From Cladocopium goreaui (lineage: Eukaryota; Sar; Dinophyceae; Suessiales; Symbiodiniaceae): a stretch of DNA of 64,000 nucleotides. Within the stretch, counting starts at the first letter, position 1, and each line of letters starts with the position of its first letter. The translations under genes and the position numbers were made by a program. Below, in pieces: positions 1-11,300 of this stretch. The notes beneath the pieces are model-generated. The model was given only the letters and a program-made list of their open reading frames with translations, did no database searches and was not told the DNA's origin. Location: the NCBI GenBank assembly GCA_947184155.2, contig CAMXCT020001676.1, forward strand, positions 69,501 through 133,500, in the 5' to 3' direction.

Positions 1-574
1 CAGGCTCTTGACCCAGCATTTCAGGTTCTGGACCTATGTGATGATTGTGCCTAGTTGGAGCAATGGATCATGCGGTGTTTTATGGGGATGGTCAAACGTG
101 ATCCAGTATGGGGGTTGGCTATTTCTCTTATTGCGATATCTATCCTAATAGTACAGTATCCTGTCAGCCCTGAAGCACTGCATCTTTGTGGCGCAGGAGA
201 TTAGACGGATGCCCTTCAATGCAGCAACGTAGAAGTGGAATTTGTTGGTCATTTCAACCAATCCAAACTGTTTTCTTTGATGCTACCACATGATGATGAT
301 TATCATGATGGTGATCCCCACTTGGCTTTCATATCTTTCAGAAGTGGTTGAAATCAATTTTTACTATTTGTTGGTCAATGTTCCCATTCTCTTTCCTGAA
401 TGTCCCAAGATTGCTGGTCAAATCCTGATTTGTTGCTTTGCAAATCCCCTGTTTTTGGTTGGTTAAATCATTTTATATAATCATCATTTTCGAATGTTCA
501 ATGCACATTTCTGTAGTTCTGGTTTCAATCTGTTGGTAATTCCCCGGTGCGACGCTCAGAGCGTCGCCGTCAGT

Positions 575-661
575 TTTGCGTGTTGTACTTCTTCGCCATC
601 ATCGCTACCTCGTTGATTGGGAAGGCGGAAGCCTTTCAAGACACTCGCCGCAACGCTTTTA
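575..661 (+). CDS. Channel exon: S5 transmembrane helix
   Basis: The frame reads FCVLYFFAIIATSLIGK followed by AEAFQDTRRNAF, a hydrophobic helix ending in the LIG motif typical of S5 in dinoflagellate and alveolate channels. The acceptor AG ends at 574; an acceptor at 560 or 562 is possible. The 3' end is uncertain: GT at 662 or an earlier GA donor. Coordinates may be off by one base. Confidence 0.65.
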
Positions 662-3600
662 GTACGACTCCCCACTAGAACTTGAACAGCTTCGACATGG
701 CCAGAAAAAAGACCGGTTGTATCCAGCAAGATACCCTCTGGTAAACTAACATAACATATAACTATGGAAAATCACCATTTTCAATGGGAACATCCACTAT
801 AAATGGTCATTTTCAATAGCTACGTTAAATTACCAGAGGGTATACGTTGTTCATGGTTTTTCTATGTTGAATCGGTGTCTTTGCATCAATGACGGGGATT
901 GAACTGAGCTACTGTAATACGTAATCCTCTCCCCCAAATAATAAACACCTCAGGTACTTTTTATTATTAGGGAGGTATTTGTTATTAGGGAACCAGAGTG
1001 GACCCTAATAATAAATCTAAACCCTTAATTAAAAAAAAAACTATGTGTTCCATTTCAAAGTCAATTACTGTATATAAATTTCCTTATATATATATATCGC
1101 AATTAAAAAATTGCCAAAAGTGGATTTCGAAGCGGACCATAATGATGAATTTCAACCCTTAATAAAAAATATTAAAAGTTTCGGACGGACCCTAATAAAA
1201 AAAGACCCCGGTCTAGTTTTTATGACTAGGGGGTGAATCCCACAAATAGTAGCTTTATGTTTAAATTGTTTTCTGAAGGGGGTCAATTAAAAGTCAAATT
1301 GGCCAACCTGAAACTTTCCAAAATTGGAGACGGACCCTAGTTTTTATTATTCGGGGCGGTTTTGTAATAGGGGGAAGGGATTATATTGAGTCAAAAAATG
1401 TAGGTGATAGATAGCAATCAGGCCTTGGTGCACCATATAGATGTGCTCGTTTGCCTGTCGGTGCTTGGACAGGTCGTGTGTACAGTCTGTAGAGTCAATG
1501 TTAGCAGATGAGTTACCCTCTGGTAAACATACAAAAAGCTATTGAACATTGCCATTGAAATAGTGAGTTGTCCCATTAGAAATGGTGATTTTCCATAGTT
1601 ATGTTAGTTTACCAGAGGGTATTCTTGTTTTGACTGTTCCTATCCAATCTGCCCTTTGGATCCCTTTGGGTCAAAAATTGGTACTCAAAAGAGAAGCTAT
1701 TTCATACCAAGATGAAATTGATTGGTTCCATTGGTACTCAAGTTTCCATTTTGACTTGTTTCATGTGGATTATGCCACTGAACATGCAGTAATAAACAAA
1801 AGCCTGTCGCACTGTCCGTTGCGCCCTGTTTGCTAAGGATGATGCACTGGCGCAGGAGAGCATCTGCTTCTTCAATGTCAATATATTGAATGCTTCTTCA
1901 ATGTCAATATATTCAATATTGTATCAGTTGCTTCCCATTTTAGCTAGCAATCTCCCATCGAGTGTATGATATGGCGCCCGTAAGTCTAGATTCTAGATGA
2001 GACGAGTAGCACCATTGGAATTGCACCATAGGACAACGTAGGATCACTTCATCGAACAATCCCGGAGCGTCGGAGCGTTGATGCCAGGAGTACTTTGGTG
2101 ATGTGATTCTCTCGATGCTCTCGCTTTTTCAGCTCATGACCTTAGACTCCTGGACCGTTCCTGGCCAGTTGGCAGTTGAGTCGATGTGGTGAGGCATAGC
2201 TACCTCCAACATGACAGCTAGCGATCCTGCGGTGTGAGGATCCCAACGGATACAAAATTGAGGGAGTCAGGCTGTTGGGCTTCATTTGAATCAGAAGAGA
2301 TTAGTCTTTCACGGGATTTTTATCCAATGTCATGGTGGTTCATAGTATTTCATAGGATGTCCAGCGTTCATAGATGTCCATAGTATTTCCATAATATCAT
2401 AGTATTTCCATAGCATTTCCGTTGGTGGCACCTATGATTGCCACGCTTGTTTCAAGCGCAGCGTGCAGGACTGGCTTCGCGCGACCTCTCATGGAGAAAC
2501 AGGTTTGGGTTGGCCCCCTGGCGATCACTGGGCCAGTTGGGAGGGTTTTGGTGCCACTCTTATGGGCATTTATTGGTTAAGTTATAACCGGTGAAATAGC
2601 TCGTTATTAATGGTGATGAATGGTGATGAATGGTGATGAATAGTGCTTAATACTGGTTAACAGTGGCTAATAGTGATTAATGGTGATTACAAATGGTTAT
2701 GTCTATGAGACTATACATTCTATAAATGGGGAAACTTGTTAGTACTTATAACTTATAACTGGTATTTTGGGCCATCACTGCAAGTTTTGGGGAAATATAG
2801 GGGTTTCCGTTGTGTCACACCCAAATCATCATCCAAGTCATGACCGTGACGTGGGATTGAAACAACCATGGTTTTTGGGATCCTCCATTTTAAGAAATCC
2901 CCATATTTACAAGAACACACCACATGTGTTTTGTTTTTAAACGGGAATATATAGATGTAGGTAAACATATGAAAGCCCACCAGAGCCCACGTAAAGGCTT
3001 GAACAGATCAAAGATGTCTAAGAGCTGCAGACTGGGAGCTTACAGCTGGATGGCAGATCCTGTGATATTTGCCTACAGTTTGTTTTTCTTGGGGGAGAAC
3101 TGTAAATGAATACACATACTAGGTCCATGCATTATGATGATCATGATATTATCATGATTATGTTTATTATTATATGTTTAGTTGTTATCATTATCATTGC
3201 ATTAGAATTGTGTGGAAATTGTGTGTGTGTGTGTTTTCAGATAGATCGACTACCGTCCCTCAACCCCTGGAATGTGGGTACATGTCGCTGTACCTCATCA
3301 TGATCCGAACTTTCGATGAGTAGATACCCCCATCATATGCTCGACAGTTAATCTCTGGTAATTTGTTACATAGCTACTGAACATGGCCAGTGATATATAG
3401 TTGATTTTTTTTCCATAGTTATGTTAGTTTACCAGAGGGTAATCTCTGATTTGACCATATCTGAACAGATGCTAGTCATACCAGTGCCTTGGTCTACCGA
3501 TTCTAACCTATGGTGGAAAGCTATTATGGTAACCTCTTGTTAGTACCATATCAATAGCCTAGTGTAGTAACATTAAATAAACCTATTATATAACATGAAT

Positions 3601-4353
3601 CAACAATTATTATCAATTATTATTACCAGATAGATCTATATTATATCATATTACCCTATAATCCTAATCTAGATCTATATATGTAGCCTTAAATGGCACT
3701 TGTTCATTTTCGCAAGTTCTGCTTCTCTCAGCGCTGTTCTTCATTTTCTTCATCGCCGTGGCTGTCTTCGTGATGTTGAACCTCGTCACGGCCGTCATCG
3801 TGGAGAACTCCTTCTCGGCTCCTCGGTTTATTTTCGTCCCAGCGTCGTGTGTTTGATGAGGCTCTTGGGGTAAGCCGCAACGGTAGGTGAATGGTAGGTG
3901 AATGGTAGATGAATGGTAAGTGAATGGTAGGTGAAGGGATTCCTATTCTTTAAATAAATCGAAGAATATCAAAGAACATGTATCCACCTACATCTACAGA
4001 CAATTTCCCACATCACTCAACACAATTTCCAGTCAATTTCCCACATCACCCAACAACTAAAACACAGAATTGTGTAAAGGCAATCTAAGGCCTGGCCACG
4101 TACATATCTGGTATGCAACCAGTCACGTGATTGGGATATAATGTTTGAGTTGTTAGTTTCCATCATGTTGCACTTTCCGTTCTCAAGCTCATTGACAGGT
4201 GGCAGGTGGTTAAGAGGTTGCAGTTCCGTTGGAGGAATAGCCGACGTTCCATTCCTACCTGCTCGATGGAATGGTCACCGATAAAACACAAAGGGGAAGA
4301 GGTAGTAGATCAGGTACAGAATCAATGCTCATTAAACAAAAGAACGGATGATG

Positions 4354-4385
<32 letters not shown>

Positions 4386-7300
4386 GATGATGTTTTATGA
4401 TGTTTTTGTTTTTGTTTTAATCTATGTTCATGAAAACTTAAGATATGACATAATGCATTTGCATATGCTAAATGATAAAACAACACATATAAATAGACAA
4501 CAATATGGATCAAACAAATCTACAATACAATATCAGATTTACCTGGGAACATTATGTTTCCATGCAAAGAAAAATCATGTTGCCATGCAAAGAAAAGACC
4601 AAGCACCATGGGTTTTCCTTTCCGCAGACTTTGAGGAATCCAAAAGCGAAGAGATCGAGCTCGCAGTGCGACTGGAACGAGAAAAGGAGGAAGAACTTGA
4701 AGACTTAAAGCAGCGCCTTGGCCCATTAAAAAAAAACATGAGCCGGAAAATAACAGTTGGTGTTCTTATTTCAGTAACCATAGATGGCAATATGGAGATA
4801 TAATATGATATAATCAAATACTAACTTATATATATATATTACGAGAGTAAATCCTCTGCAGGGATACTCTTGAGTAAACACACAAAACAATGTTGAAAAT
4901 CCATATAGGACTATGTCATCGGGATTTAACTAAGGAAAATTGTGAGACACTTGGAATCTAATGGCACATGATCCAGATCAATTATCTCGACCTCTGACGA
5001 TGAAATGATTGTTTTCCCAGTGCCAACTATCCCAAATGGAGTTCAGCTTGAGGTGGTTCACTGTATTTACCAACAAACATAGGAACTTAACCAACAGAAT
5101 CCAACAAACATATAAGGATTTCATCATCCGGAACGGTGATCTCATGGGTATATAACCAATGATGGTCTGGTTGGTGAACTTCCATAGGGCCTCAGGGTTG
5201 CTGAAACTTCTGAAACCACCAGCTGCTTGAGTGTGGGATTCCAGTTTGTTACTATAGTGATGGTGAACTTAGGCTGATTCTTCGGACCAATACTATATAT
5301 ATATTGTTATATAATGTTATATATATATATATATCTAGAGTATAGATGAGTTTGGGTTTAAGCCGCTGCATGTTTTGATGTACCTAAATTACTGTTGAGG
5401 TGAGCTCTAAACCCCTGCACCTAGGGGCTAGACAGAGAAACTATGCGGGGGGGCAAGATATTTCACATTTTTCTGGTTGGTGGTTTGGAACATTTGTTAC
5501 TTTTCCATATATTGGGAATTTCATCATCCCAACTGACGAACTCATATTCTTCAGAGGGGTAGGTATACCACCAACCAGCTTTTGTTTGGGGTTCGGGGAC
5601 TTGGTGGGCAGGTTTTGTTTCTACGTATGCTATGTACAACTTTCGGCCGGGCCACTCCTACACTCTTTGGAAGATGACACATTCTAAGTGGTTGACATGT
5701 TGATATTGTCCAATTGTGTAGGGATGAGATGGAGTGACTCATCAACTGCTGTTTTCCGGCGCAGTTGTGGGGGTCCTCCTTGTATTACGAGAAGTCTGTT
5801 GCTGTCAGCTGCGGATTCCTCAAGGTATCCCCCAGGGTCCTCGGGTCGGCATAGTGATTGGATGTGATTGGTCATCCCACACTGTAATCATCCATCATCC
5901 CAGGTTCTTCTTGCAGATCGATTTGGATGGAAGTGGCTCTTTGACCAAGCAGGAGTTCTTTCGGGCCACCAAGCAACGATCCTCGGTCGAGCAACAATGA
6001 AGGCATGGAGATTCACTTGGGAGGGTGCCTTTAGGTGTGTCGCCATTTCAGAATTATTTTTGAATATGTGGTAGATACGGTCTTGTGGGTGGAGTTGAAT
6101 ATAATTATAATTACATATTATACAATTATATACATATAGATATATATAGTAATGTTAGGGCAACATAATTCAAATTGGAGGATGCCACACACCTTTTTGA
6201 CCCACTACCATTACTCTACAAGTTGTAGTCCATGTTGCCCCAGCCAGCCAGGAAAGATCCGCAACAAGCTTCGGGCCCTGGATATCTTGCCCAAAGATAT
6301 CGATGAACTTTGGGACATCTTGGACGACGGCAAAGGGGAGTGACTTGTCATGCAAGGTGGTGCCCCCAAGATAGCTAAAATGCTTTATAACTCCAATTTC
6401 ACTATGGTTTATAGGTGATATATCATGATATATCTATAGTTTATGGGGTTTATAAATCAATTAACATAACGTTTTTTGGGGGGGCACAACATTGTGGGAA
6501 TGTCAAGCCAGTTGGAGCAATGGAAATCGGAGGGCTCAATGGAAGATCTACCATCGAAAGATGATGCTCTTGAACAGATGAGATCACCACAGAGGACAAA
6601 TTCTGAAATTGGGAGATTTCAACACGTGGCACGTGGTTTTTTGTTGATTTCTGTGTTTTCTAGCCCTCGGCTCGAAAAAAATGGACAGTGTCTGAAACGC
6701 AGGTCCGCAGGTCATCGCAGGTCCCGGTTGCATCTCCAGAGATGTCCAGTCTGTCCAGGTTGCAAGTCGAAGAGTTCCAATCCGGCATCCGAAGATTGCG
6801 GGGTGAGGCCAAGTCCAAGGATATCCTGAGATTGCCACTCTGGCTGCTGAGTAGCCTGTGATTGGCCTGTGAAAAGGGTACCAAGTGGCCATCAGATTTC
6901 AATGATGCTTCTCTCCAATCATCTCAAGTTCTCCTACTTGTTTATTCCCACATCATCTAAGAACATCTGAAATAAATTGGGATCATCTAATGATTTCCCA
7001 TCATTTCCTGGTGAAATACATTGCACTATTCGAAAGTCATTCAGAATCAGTAACGCTGTGCACCTTTTTATCATCAGCCTACGAGGTCCAAGGAGCTGCG
7101 ACAGTTCGAGATGTCCGTGGCTTGAAATCTTCGCAAGGGAACTGGGGGGCTTCACCATGAACAACTCAAAACCTGGGATTTGTGTGTCATGATTTACCAT
7201 GATTTAAGCACTATTTAAGCCGCATAAACATGGGGGGTGTAAACAGGGGAAGCTTGCAACATCGTGGGAGTACTGTGGTCGCAAATATGCAAACACTTTA

Positions 7301-8369
7301 GACAGATTGGGATTAATTTGGGTTTCACTGCGCAATACTCCAATAAAATGTGGCCTACACGTGGCCAAAATAATGGGGATTGAAATGAAATTGAACAAAC
7401 GAAAACGAGGATACAAACCAACCAGCATCGGGGTATTCTGTGATCAACATTGGTTTCCCTCAGAAATGACCAAACTACCTTCGATGATATCTTGGAGCCC
7501 CCCATTGCTTAGGATACCCCCAAATATTGGGTTCATGTTGCCCCTAAGTCCTCAAACAAACTCGTTGGGTGCCAGCAAAGTACCCATCATATCCCATCAT
7601 ACCAGCCAAAAAAACAGCAAGATTTGAGGATGCTGATTCTATGTCCTGGAAAAATTTGAAGGGGGTGGTGCAGAGGGGAGAACCAATGTTTGTCCCTGGG
7701 CCCCAACAGATAAACATTACCACTGTAGTAGATAACTTTTGGACAACGACATATTTTTTCCACGTCTCACCTAGCTGGTATCGCTTGTTGTCCTTTCTTT
7801 GGAACACTTGTTGTTGAGCGTTTTCTATGTGCCATGATGATTCTAATGTGGTATTCTCAGAAGGGGTTGGAACTAGCAACGAGTACCCGTTCCTGACTAT
7901 GTCTTACCATTTGTGGTGGTGATTTTCCCTCATGTGGCCAATCTGTCAAAAAAAATAATGATGTGCAGCAACCCCAAGCCTCTCAGTAATCCTCAATTTG
8001 ATTCAAATCTTCCTGGCTACAATATGTCTAGTAGAATTGATAAATCTTCCTGGTTACAATATCCTGGTTGGTGGTTTCAAGCATCTTTTATTTTCCATTT
8101 CATATATGGGATAATCCCAACCCCATTGACGAACTCCATCATTTTTCAAGATGGTTGTTGCACCATCAACCAGTATCTCTTCCTGGTTACAATTGATAAA
8201 TCAGACATAGTCAGAATCTGATTTTTGTCGTCCTATTTTCCAGGAACTGAACAATCTACAACGAACGGATCATCCGTGTTCATATTCATCCCAGTTGGAT
8301 CACCGCGGATCACAGACACTTGGGCACAGGTGGATGAGGTGGAGGGTTACATCGAATCCAGACACTTGG
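575..8369 (+). CDS. Voltage-gated cation channel, C-terminal part with EF-hand (multi-exon)
   Basis: This is the 3' part of a plasma-membrane or organellar voltage-gated cation channel (ion transport family). Exons read in order: S5 helix (575-661), pore helix (2088-2152), selectivity-filter side (2469-2512), S6 with NLVTAVIVENSF (3732-3817), charged helix (about 4636-4712), canonical EF-hand loop DLDGSGSLTKQE (5917-5977), linker RNKLRALDILPKDIDELW (6252-6339), EEF...GIRRLRGEAKSKDIL (6759-6827), SKELRQFEMS (7086-7116) and possibly 8330-8369. Most junctions keep frame; several need GA or GC donors. The joins from S5 to the pore helix and from the charged helix to the EF-hand are unresolved; the second probably hides a microexon. 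The EF-hand suggests calcium control of gating. The voltage sensor and any earlier domains lie upstream of the window. Family assignment is strong; exact ends are inferred. Confidence 0.85.
732..842. mobile_element. Family A inverted-repeat element
   Basis: It begins TACCCTCTGGTAAACTAACA and ends in the inverted form TTACCAGAGGGTA, about 110 bp. The arms pair along nearly the whole length (GAAAATCACC against GGTCATTTTC). It lies in a channel intron. Confidence 0.9.
922..1383. mobile_element. Foldback (MITE-like) element, about 460 bp
   Basis: The ends are imperfect inverted repeats (TAATCCTCTCCCCCAAATAA against a right end that reads back as TAATCCCTTCCCCCTATTAC). Internal blocks of the GGACCCTAATAATAA type recur in both orientations. 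There is no coding capacity, so it is non-autonomous. It lies in the channel intron after S5. Confidence 0.6.
1514..1621. mobile_element. Family A inverted-repeat element
   Basis: Both terminal repeats are intact (TACCCTCTGGTAAAC and GTTTACCAGAGGGTA). It lies in the same channel intron as the copy at 732. Confidence 0.9.
2088..2152 (+). CDS. Channel exon: pore helix
   Basis: The frame reads EYFGDVILSMLSLFQLMTLDS plus the first two bases of a Trp codon. YFG...SM..LFQ.MTLDSW is the hallmark pore-helix segment of calcium/sodium-type channels. The acceptor is CCAG at 2084-2087. The only donor that keeps frame into the next exon is GA at 2153 (GACCGTTC), giving LDSW-TGFARP across the junction. 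Confidence 0.88.
2469..2512 (+). CDS. Channel exon: pore to S6 linker
   Basis: The frame reads TGFARPLMEKQVWV, matching the conserved A.P.ME.QPW segment after the filter. The acceptor is TGCAG at 2464-2468. A GC donor at 2513 leaves one base that completes an Ala codon with exon 3732, so the spacing from Gln to LFF fits the family. Confidence 0.82.
2569..2800. mobile_element. Family D element, long subtype (inverted)
   Basis: In reverse orientation it carries the family D core (TAGTACTTATAACTTATAAC and ATTCTATAAATGGG) with an extra block of TGGTGATGAATGG-type repeats. It is the reverse-orientation equivalent of the copy at 21274-21475. Confidence 0.7.
3348..3442. mobile_element. Family A element, left end diverged
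   Basis: The left end reads TTAATCTCTGGTAA and the right end TTTACCAGAGGGTAA. It lies in the intron just upstream of the S6 exon. Confidence 0.8.
3732..3817 (+). CDS. Channel exon: S6 helix
   Basis: The frame reads LFFIFFIAVAVFVMLNL and continues VTAVIVENSFS. The NLVTAVIVEN ending is the best-conserved S6 signature of four-domain-type cation channels. The acceptor is CTCAG at 3727-3731. The donor is probably GC at 3818. Confidence 0.9.
3882..3937. repeat. 11-bp minisatellite (GAATGGTAGGT)
   Basis: About five tandem units of GAATGGTAGGT with single-base variants, in the intron after the S6 exon. Confidence 0.85.
4348..4392. repeat. GAT trinucleotide microsatellite
   Basis: About 15 GAT units with one interruption. 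The acidic, serine and methionine homopolymer frames here are by-products of the repeat. Confidence 0.95.
4636..4712 (+). CDS. Channel exon: charged helix after S6
   Basis: The frame reads ESKSEEIELAVRLEREKE then EELEDLK, a charged helix that follows S6 in EF-hand-bearing protist channels. The start at 4636 (after TTGAG) joins in frame to the S6 exon if the GC donor at 3818 is used; the alternative start at 4628 (after CGCAG) does not. The 3' end is probably a GC donor at 4713. Confidence 0.75.
5473..5578. mobile_element. Family B inverted-repeat element
   Basis: It begins CTGGTTGGTGGTTTGGAACA and ends TATACCACCAACCAG. The conserved middle contains GGGAATTTCATCATCCCAAC and TTCAGAGGGGTAGG. 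Confidence 0.9.
5917..5977 (+). CDS. Channel exon: EF-hand calcium-binding loop
   Basis: The frame reads IDLDGSGSLTKQEFFRATKQ. The 12-residue loop has Asp at 1 and 3, Ser at 5, Gly at 6 and Glu at 12, a complete EF-hand. The acceptor is TTGCAG at 5911-5916. A GA donor at 5978 leaves one base and joins in frame to 6252. Confidence 0.88.
6252..6339 (+). CDS. Channel exon: linker after EF-hand
   Basis: The frame reads KIRNKLRALDILPKDIDELW then DILDDGKG. This block follows the EF-hand in dinoflagellate channel proteins and leads into a second, degenerate EF-type helix. The acceptor is CCAG at 6248-6251 and the GT donor at 6340 leaves two bases that make Glu with the next exon. Confidence 0.87.
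6353..6497. mobile_element. Family C inverted-repeat element
   Basis: It begins CAAGGTGGTGCCCCCAAGAT and ends GGGGGGGCACAACATTGTG, with the inner core ACTATGGTTTATAGG. It starts 13 bp after the donor of the channel intron at 6340. Confidence 0.85.
6759..6827 (+). CDS. Channel exon: RRLRGEAKSKDI tail segment
   Basis: The frame reads LQVEEFQSGIRRLRGEAKSK then DI, joining the upstream DDGKGE as GELQVEEF, an EF-like F-helix. The acceptor is TCCAG at 6754-6758. A GA donor at 6828 joins in frame to 7086. Confidence 0.85.
7086..7116 (+). CDS. Channel exon: SKELRQFEMS tail
   Basis: The frame reads SKELRQFEMS and is joined as DIL-SKELRQFEMS. It resembles the start of the coiled tail of these channels. 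The acceptor is CGAG at 7082-7085 and the donor is GT at 7117. Confidence 0.6.
8064..8173. mobile_element. Family B element
   Basis: Left end CTGGTTGGTGGTTTCAAGCA; right end ACCATCAACCAG, with slightly diverged terminal repeats. Confidence 0.8.
8330..8369 (+). CDS. Possible channel tail exon
   Basis: The frame reads VDEVEGYIESRHLE after CACAG and has the same phase as the GT donor at 7117. That would give FEMS-VDEVEGYIES, a plausible coiled-coil continuation. The 3' border is unclear. Confidence 0.35.
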
Positions 8370-9007
8370 AGCGATCGAAACAGAACGGCGGACTGGGATT
8401 TGATGATAAAAAACCATCCGAGATGTGGATTGAACCATCAACATACCCGTAGACCCTGGTGAAGTGCGGCCATCAAAAAATCAATGGGATCTTAAGAGTC
8501 TTAAGGAACACAATAGGAGTGAAGCAGCAAATACCCATGGAGATACCTGGTGCATGGGGAATACACAAGCATTGAACATGGCAGATGCCATGTGAAAAGA
8601 CAGATGTGTCAACTCTCGTTCAGCAAGAAACAGAGAGTTGTCAACTCCAGGGAATCAACATAATCAACCAACTTCAGCAACTTCAGGTTGCAGGCCGGAG
8701 GTGACTTGCAACCCTGGTTATAAGCCCATATAAGCCCCCCGGTTTCTTGGAATATGGAGCCCCGAACTATGGTGAATCAGTGAAGTCAATGGAGACTCCA
8801 TCATCCAATGGATAAACGGGGCACCTCACTCAGCCAATTCCATTCCAAAGGGGAATGATCCCAACTGGAACATACCACCCAATCATGGTAGTACATATAG
8901 AGGTTTTCATACATTGGGAAAGTCATCCATAAACGGAGTCTTTTTATGGTTAATTTGTTTTCAATTTGTTTTCACGATTGTCGGTATTCATTCGTGTAGA
9001 TTGTTGT

Positions 9008-9118
9008 CTTACTGGTGCTTAGCAGGGAATTTTCGGGAATGATCCATCATCACTATCAATAATCATCCCATTCCCCCATTCCCCCATTCCCATCCATTCC
9101 CTGCTAAGCACCAGTAAG
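9008..9118. mobile_element. Foldback element with 23-bp inverted ends
   Basis: The left end CTTACTGGTGCTTAGCAGGG is matched by the exact inverted right end CCCTGCTAAGCACCAGTAAG. It is unrelated to families A-F. Confidence 0.8.
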
Positions 9119-9538
9119 TTTGTTTCAGTTCAGATTCGGGTTTCTCTGAAAATGCCACGCAAATTCGATCGACTATCACCATGGATTCCATGGATCTCAA
9201 GTAGAACGGCCATATGTCGGGACGGTCGATCCTCATGTTTTAAATACCCAAGTCATATGAATTTCCACATCATATTCCCCTTGTATCTCACTATATCTGA
9301 TTCAACTTCCATTATATCCCCATATCGCAGTAATTTGCCCATTTCTGACCTGGTGATGTCGGCGTCTTGAGGTAAAGGGCGGCTCAAAGGTCTACAGAAA
9401 CCTGGGCTGAGAACAGCTGATGGCTACAAAGTGGTTCCCCAGTTGGGTAAGCTTGGTATTGAGCAGCAACAAATGCTGATTTCATGGGATTTTGCCAGCT
9501 AAGCTGGTTTGTAACTAGATTGACTGTTGGGATTTATG

Positions 9539-9646
9539 CTGGTTGGTGGTTTGGATTTTGTTTATTTTCCATAATATATGGGATAATCCTTCCCATTGAC
9601 TAATATTTTTTCATTATTTTTCAAGATGGTTAAAACGACCAACCAG
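9539..9646. mobile_element. Family B element
   Basis: Left end CTGGTTGGTGGTTTGGATTT and right end CGACCAACCAG. Confidence 0.8.
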
Positions 9647-9804
9647 TATGGTAATTATAACCTCTATCTCTCACCATACTTATATAGATGGGTGAATAAA
9701 GCAAGTTAAAGGGGAACAGGCACCACCTTGAATAACCAAGCACCCTCTGAACTTTGGGGCACTGACTCAGAGATGGACAGTGGAGCTGGAAGATGACTGG
9801 TTTT

Positions 9805-10006
9805 TGCAGAAGGTGGTGCCTGCACCGAGATGCTTTTGACCATAGGAAACCATAGGAACATGTGGGTTGAATGGGATTTATGGCTGATTTATGATAGCCA
9901 AGTTGGTTGAAATAACTCCAATTTCACTATGGTTTATAGGTGAGATATATCGAACTAGTTAATGGGGTTTATAAACCAAATTATAACTAGGGGGCACCAC
10001 CTTGTA
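9805..10006. mobile_element. Family C element, left half diverged
   Basis: The right half is typical (TTAATGGGGTTTATAAACCA and AGGGGGCACCACCTTGT). A left-end remnant AGAAGGTGGTGCCTGCACC lies at 9805, with unrelated sequence between. Confidence 0.6.
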
Positions 10007-10829
10007 GGTTCTGTTAGAGGGTCTAGGTGTATTTGCTGTTGCCAATGTAGCTTTCCCCAATAATTTATCTCAAGAATTATTGGAATTTTAAGTGGCGAAA
10101 GTTATGATCATCGACTGGAATTGAGGTTAATGACATTTTCAGACAAATCCATGTGAAGTCGTGATGTAAATGAGAACTCTGAGGAATCAGCTCACGCGAT
10201 GTCGAGCGGATATCGCAGCTTTCACAAGGACGCTGGTGAGAGCAGCTGGGCATATGATCAGCGTAGGCATGTACCTCTCAGGAACTGGCTCTTTATGATA
10301 GAAATGTACGATTTATATAGTGTGTTTTTGCATACCCCTCCCCTTCCAATCTTTCAGTTACCTACCAGATAAGTAACCAACCCCAAAATCATCAGGTAAA
10401 CTCATCCTAGTTAACTATATCAGAAGTAGCTGGGAAGCTTAGGGTATCTGTCAGCATTTTGAAGGTTCTAATGATATTCCCAAGAACCTGGATATGCGAG
10501 AAACTAAAGGTGACATTTACGTCATTTACGCACCCTTTCGTTACATCTGGCTGATATTTTGGTATAAATACATCTATATAAATATCTCAGTAGCTAAAGA
10601 AGACCCGCAGCATTCGGGTTAGCCTAATAATATCTAATAATGGGGATACCCCTCAATGGTCAGTTTTCTAAAAGGGACGTGAATGAACATAATCATCAAC
10701 AGTTGAATTTAGGGGTACCCTATTTTCACGACAAATCCAAGTTCTCACCATTTTCTCACAGCATGGGCTATGATTCATTCAACACAAACCAGGTTTTGGG
10801 AACCTTTTTCCCCAACTAATGGCGGAGTC

Positions 10830-10938
10830 TGTTACCTTAGGATAAACATACAAAAAGGTGGAACGGCCATGGTTTCCCTAGGACAATGATCTACAAATGG
10901 TGGGTTTTCCACATCGATGTTAGATTATCCTGGAGTAA
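10830..10938. mobile_element. Degenerate family A element
   Basis: GTTACCTTAGGATAAACATA at the left and GATGTTAGATTATCCTGGAG at the right, with AACGGCCATGG and TGGTGGGTTTTCC between, follow the family A layout with many substitutions. Confidence 0.45.
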
Positions 10939-11240
10939 TTTGGGGATTGTAATAATTGTAATGGGACGGATATAGCCAGCAAAAAAATGGACGTATCTTA
11001 AACAATAGATGGATGGTGATACCGGGTTCCTGTCTCATATCCTTCAGGAACCAACATGACAAGGGGTAAATTCCCTAAATGGATGTCTTACTGAGAAGAT
11101 AATCTGAAAAAGGTGTTTTTTAATCCATTGCCATGTTTGACTAACAAAAAATGGTAGATCCCAGAATGCATTAATCCCATTGAGGTTTTCAGATATAAAA
11201 CCTTGCTAAATCTAAATGGAATCCCAGATTTTGCCATGTT

Positions 11241-11300
11241 TGATCCTCACTGCGACCTCACTGGAATGATGAAAATTGTAAGGCGTAACTATCCCAAAAT
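11241..11300. mobile_element. Family E fragment
   Basis: TCCTCACTGCGACCTCACTG is followed by a diverged core and AACTATCCCAAAATAGGC, matching the family E copies at 28284 and 41034. Confidence 0.5.

Noticed and set aside
1-60. Possible channel exon reading FWTYVMIVPSW after TTTCAG.
   Set aside because: Too short and without a donor or family match; it could also be intron.
4206-4803. Frames with poly-Asp, poly-Ser or poly-Met.
   Set aside because: They translate the GAT microsatellite; only the last part (from 4636) has channel homology.
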